DNA of 6,268 nucleotides from positions 1 to 6,268 of the forward strand of contig JAAURO010000110.1 in the NCBI GenBank assembly GCA_012032215.1, written 5' to 3'. The notes beneath the pieces were generated by a model. The model had not been told where the DNA came from and ran no database searches. It worked only from the letters and a program-made list of their open reading frames with translations. This document shows positions 5,125 to 6,268 of the stretch, in pieces (positions within the stretch are counted from its first letter, which is position 1; each line of letters starts with the position of its first letter). The DNA is from Limnobacter sp. (GTDB taxonomy: Bacteria > Pseudomonadota > Gammaproteobacteria > Burkholderiales > Burkholderiaceae_B). The translations under genes and the position numbers were made by a program.

Positions 5125-6268
5125 AGGTAAGCACTGGCGGAAAAAGCTGGCACGTGTTCGCGCTGTTGTCGAATTCGGTGTGGATAGAAGTGGCAGAGGA
5201 GGTGGGCTTTCGGCGTGAAATTGCCAGCGATGTGGGCGTGGTACTCACCAGCCCCTTGCTGGTGGGGGCTTTGCTGCTGTGTGGTTTGGTGAATCTGGTG
5301 GTTGTAGTGGGTTTCCGTCCGCTGGAAAAACTGGCTACCCTGATTGCCAGGCGGGAACCGTACGATTTAACGCCTATTCAACTTACCCCGGCACCCACAG
5401 AAATCCAGCCCGTGGTTGCAGAGTTAAACCAGCTTTTCAAGCGCATACGCGATATGCTTGCGCGCGAACGCCGTTTTGTCGATTCTGCTGCGCACGAGCT
5501 TCGCACGCCTTTGGCGGCGCTCAGTCTGCACGCAGAAAACTGGGCCAGTGCCGGCAACGAGGAAGAGCGCTCGGTATCCGCAGCCCAATTGTTAACCGGC
5601 CTGTCGCGTGCCAAACGGCTGGTTGAGCAAATGCTGACCTACAGCCGCATACAGTCTGAAGCCGATGGCGAACAACCAACCGAAATCAATCTAAGCGAAG
5701 AATTGCGCTACCTGGTGCAGCAAAAACGCACGTTGCTGGAAGGGCTGGGCCTTGGTATTGAATTGCAACTGCCCGATGCCTCGGTAGTGGTAAACGCCAA
5801 AAGCAGTATGCTGGAAATTTTGCTGCGCAACCTGCTGGACAATGCCTGCAAATATTGCCTGCCCGTCAAGCCGATAGTTGGTATTGAATTGTGGGTGAGC
5901 AATCAGGCGTGCATTCACAGCGAGTGGACACTGCGTTTTAGCAATGCGTGCGAACCCTTGGTGCAAGCCGATTTGGCCCGTTTGTTCGAGCCTTACTTCA
6001 GGGTGACCGGCACCCATGGCACGGGCAATGGCCTGGGGTTGGCAATGGTTGCAGAAATTGCCAGCCTGCACGGTTGGGCCTTGGGTGTGGAGCAAACGCC
6101 AGAAGGCGCTGAAAATGCGCAGTGCATTATTCGGTTTACCGTGCAGGGCAAAGTGGCGTAGCGGTTTTTTGGCCGTTACGGGGTTAAGCCTTCGCAGTTT
6201 TGCAGCAGCCTTTACTTTCAACGACCAAGCGTGCAGCAGCGGCTCGGTGTAGCCTGAAGGCTGTTCTT

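Larger units (their letters stand above)
4727..6161 (+). pseudogene. QseC/TctE-type sensor histidine kinase, split by two frame changes
   Basis: This is the inner-membrane sensor kinase partner of the preceding regulator. It is readable only in three pieces: 4727-4861, about 4861-5123 and about 5121-6161. Restoring one base at each junction gives 478 residues, normal for the family. Visible are TM1 (residues 16-35), a periplasmic region ending GGKSWHVFALLSNSVWIEVAEEV, TM2 (5253-5315), a HAMP-like linker, HisKA ERRFVDSAAHELRTPLAAL with the phospho-acceptor His at 5493-5495, N-box NLLDNACKY (5829-5855), LFEPYFR, and G-box GTGNGLGLAM (6018-6047). The G1 box is degenerate (NACEP where DxGxG is usual, 5943-5957). 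The ATG overlaps the regulator by 11 nt, with GGGG at 4719-4722 upstream. Both junctions can be explained by single-base losses in short A or T runs. It may therefore be intact in the organism (sequencing error), a recent pseudogene, or partly rescued by frameshifting. The family is firm; functional state is open. Confidence 0.85.

Noticed and set aside
6138..6170. Terminator formed by ACCG...CGGT and the T run at 6165-6170 after the kinase
   Set aside because: The paired arms are only 4 bp around a long loop, so the T run alone is not convincing.
5691..6221. Long antisense open frame (176 codons) over the kinase 3' end
   Set aside because: It lies mostly opposite the well-supported HATPase region and has no recognisable motif.
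6187..6262. Seven-base inverted repeat AGCCTTC / GAAGGCT near the right edge
   Set aside because: The arms are about 60 bases apart with no further pairing, and the window ends there; chance is likely.
6184..6268. Possible C-terminus of a reverse-strand gene entering from the right edge (27 codons then TAA)
   Set aside because: Too short to identify, and another reverse frame is also open there; I cannot support it from this window.

Overview
The window looks like a chromosomal piece of a betaproteobacterium. Burkholderiales is likely, and a moderate-GC genus such as Limnobacter is a guess from memory that I cannot confirm. The reasons are a dihydrolipoamide dehydrogenase C-terminus followed at once by a ZapE/AFG1-type ATPase, and a QseB/QseC-type two-component pair with betaproteobacterial-looking motifs. 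All genes I support lie on the + strand.

Layout. Positions 1-830 hold the 3' part of the E3 subunit gene (lpd/odhL) of a 2-oxoacid dehydrogenase complex. Positions 837-1928 hold zapE, read from a TTG start 6 nt after tandem lpd stops. Positions 1929-2122 form a 194-base gap; its only coding candidate is a 41-codon ORF with a signal-peptide-like N-terminus (1930-2055). Positions 2123-4021 hold an unusual 632-residue protein. It has four Asp-box (sialidase/BNR-like) repeats of about 49 residues, a beta-rich middle domain, a glycine/valine-rich hydrophobic double segment, and a C-terminal region with a Rossmann methyltransferase-like signature. Positions 4072-4737 encode an OmpR-family response regulator. 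Positions 4727-6161 encode its QseC/TctE-type sensor kinase, which is split by two single-base frame changes. The last 107 bases hold no gene I can support.

How the parts relate. lpd and zapE look like the conserved end of a housekeeping block. The repeat protein looks like accessory cargo placed between that block and the two-component pair. The regulator starts 50 nt after it with no convincing terminator between them, so co-transcription, or control of the repeat protein by the pair, is possible but unproven.

Most interesting is the repeat protein. Carbohydrate-binding-like propeller repeats, a membrane-active-looking segment and an enzyme-like tail resemble a single-chain binding/translocation/enzyme effector, but no Sec signal peptide is visible. 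Second is the sensor kinase: its reading frame is restored by two -1 shifts. One lies on a T6G heptamer in the exact phase of a canonical -1 slippery site; the other has no such motif, which favours ordinary indels or sequencing errors.
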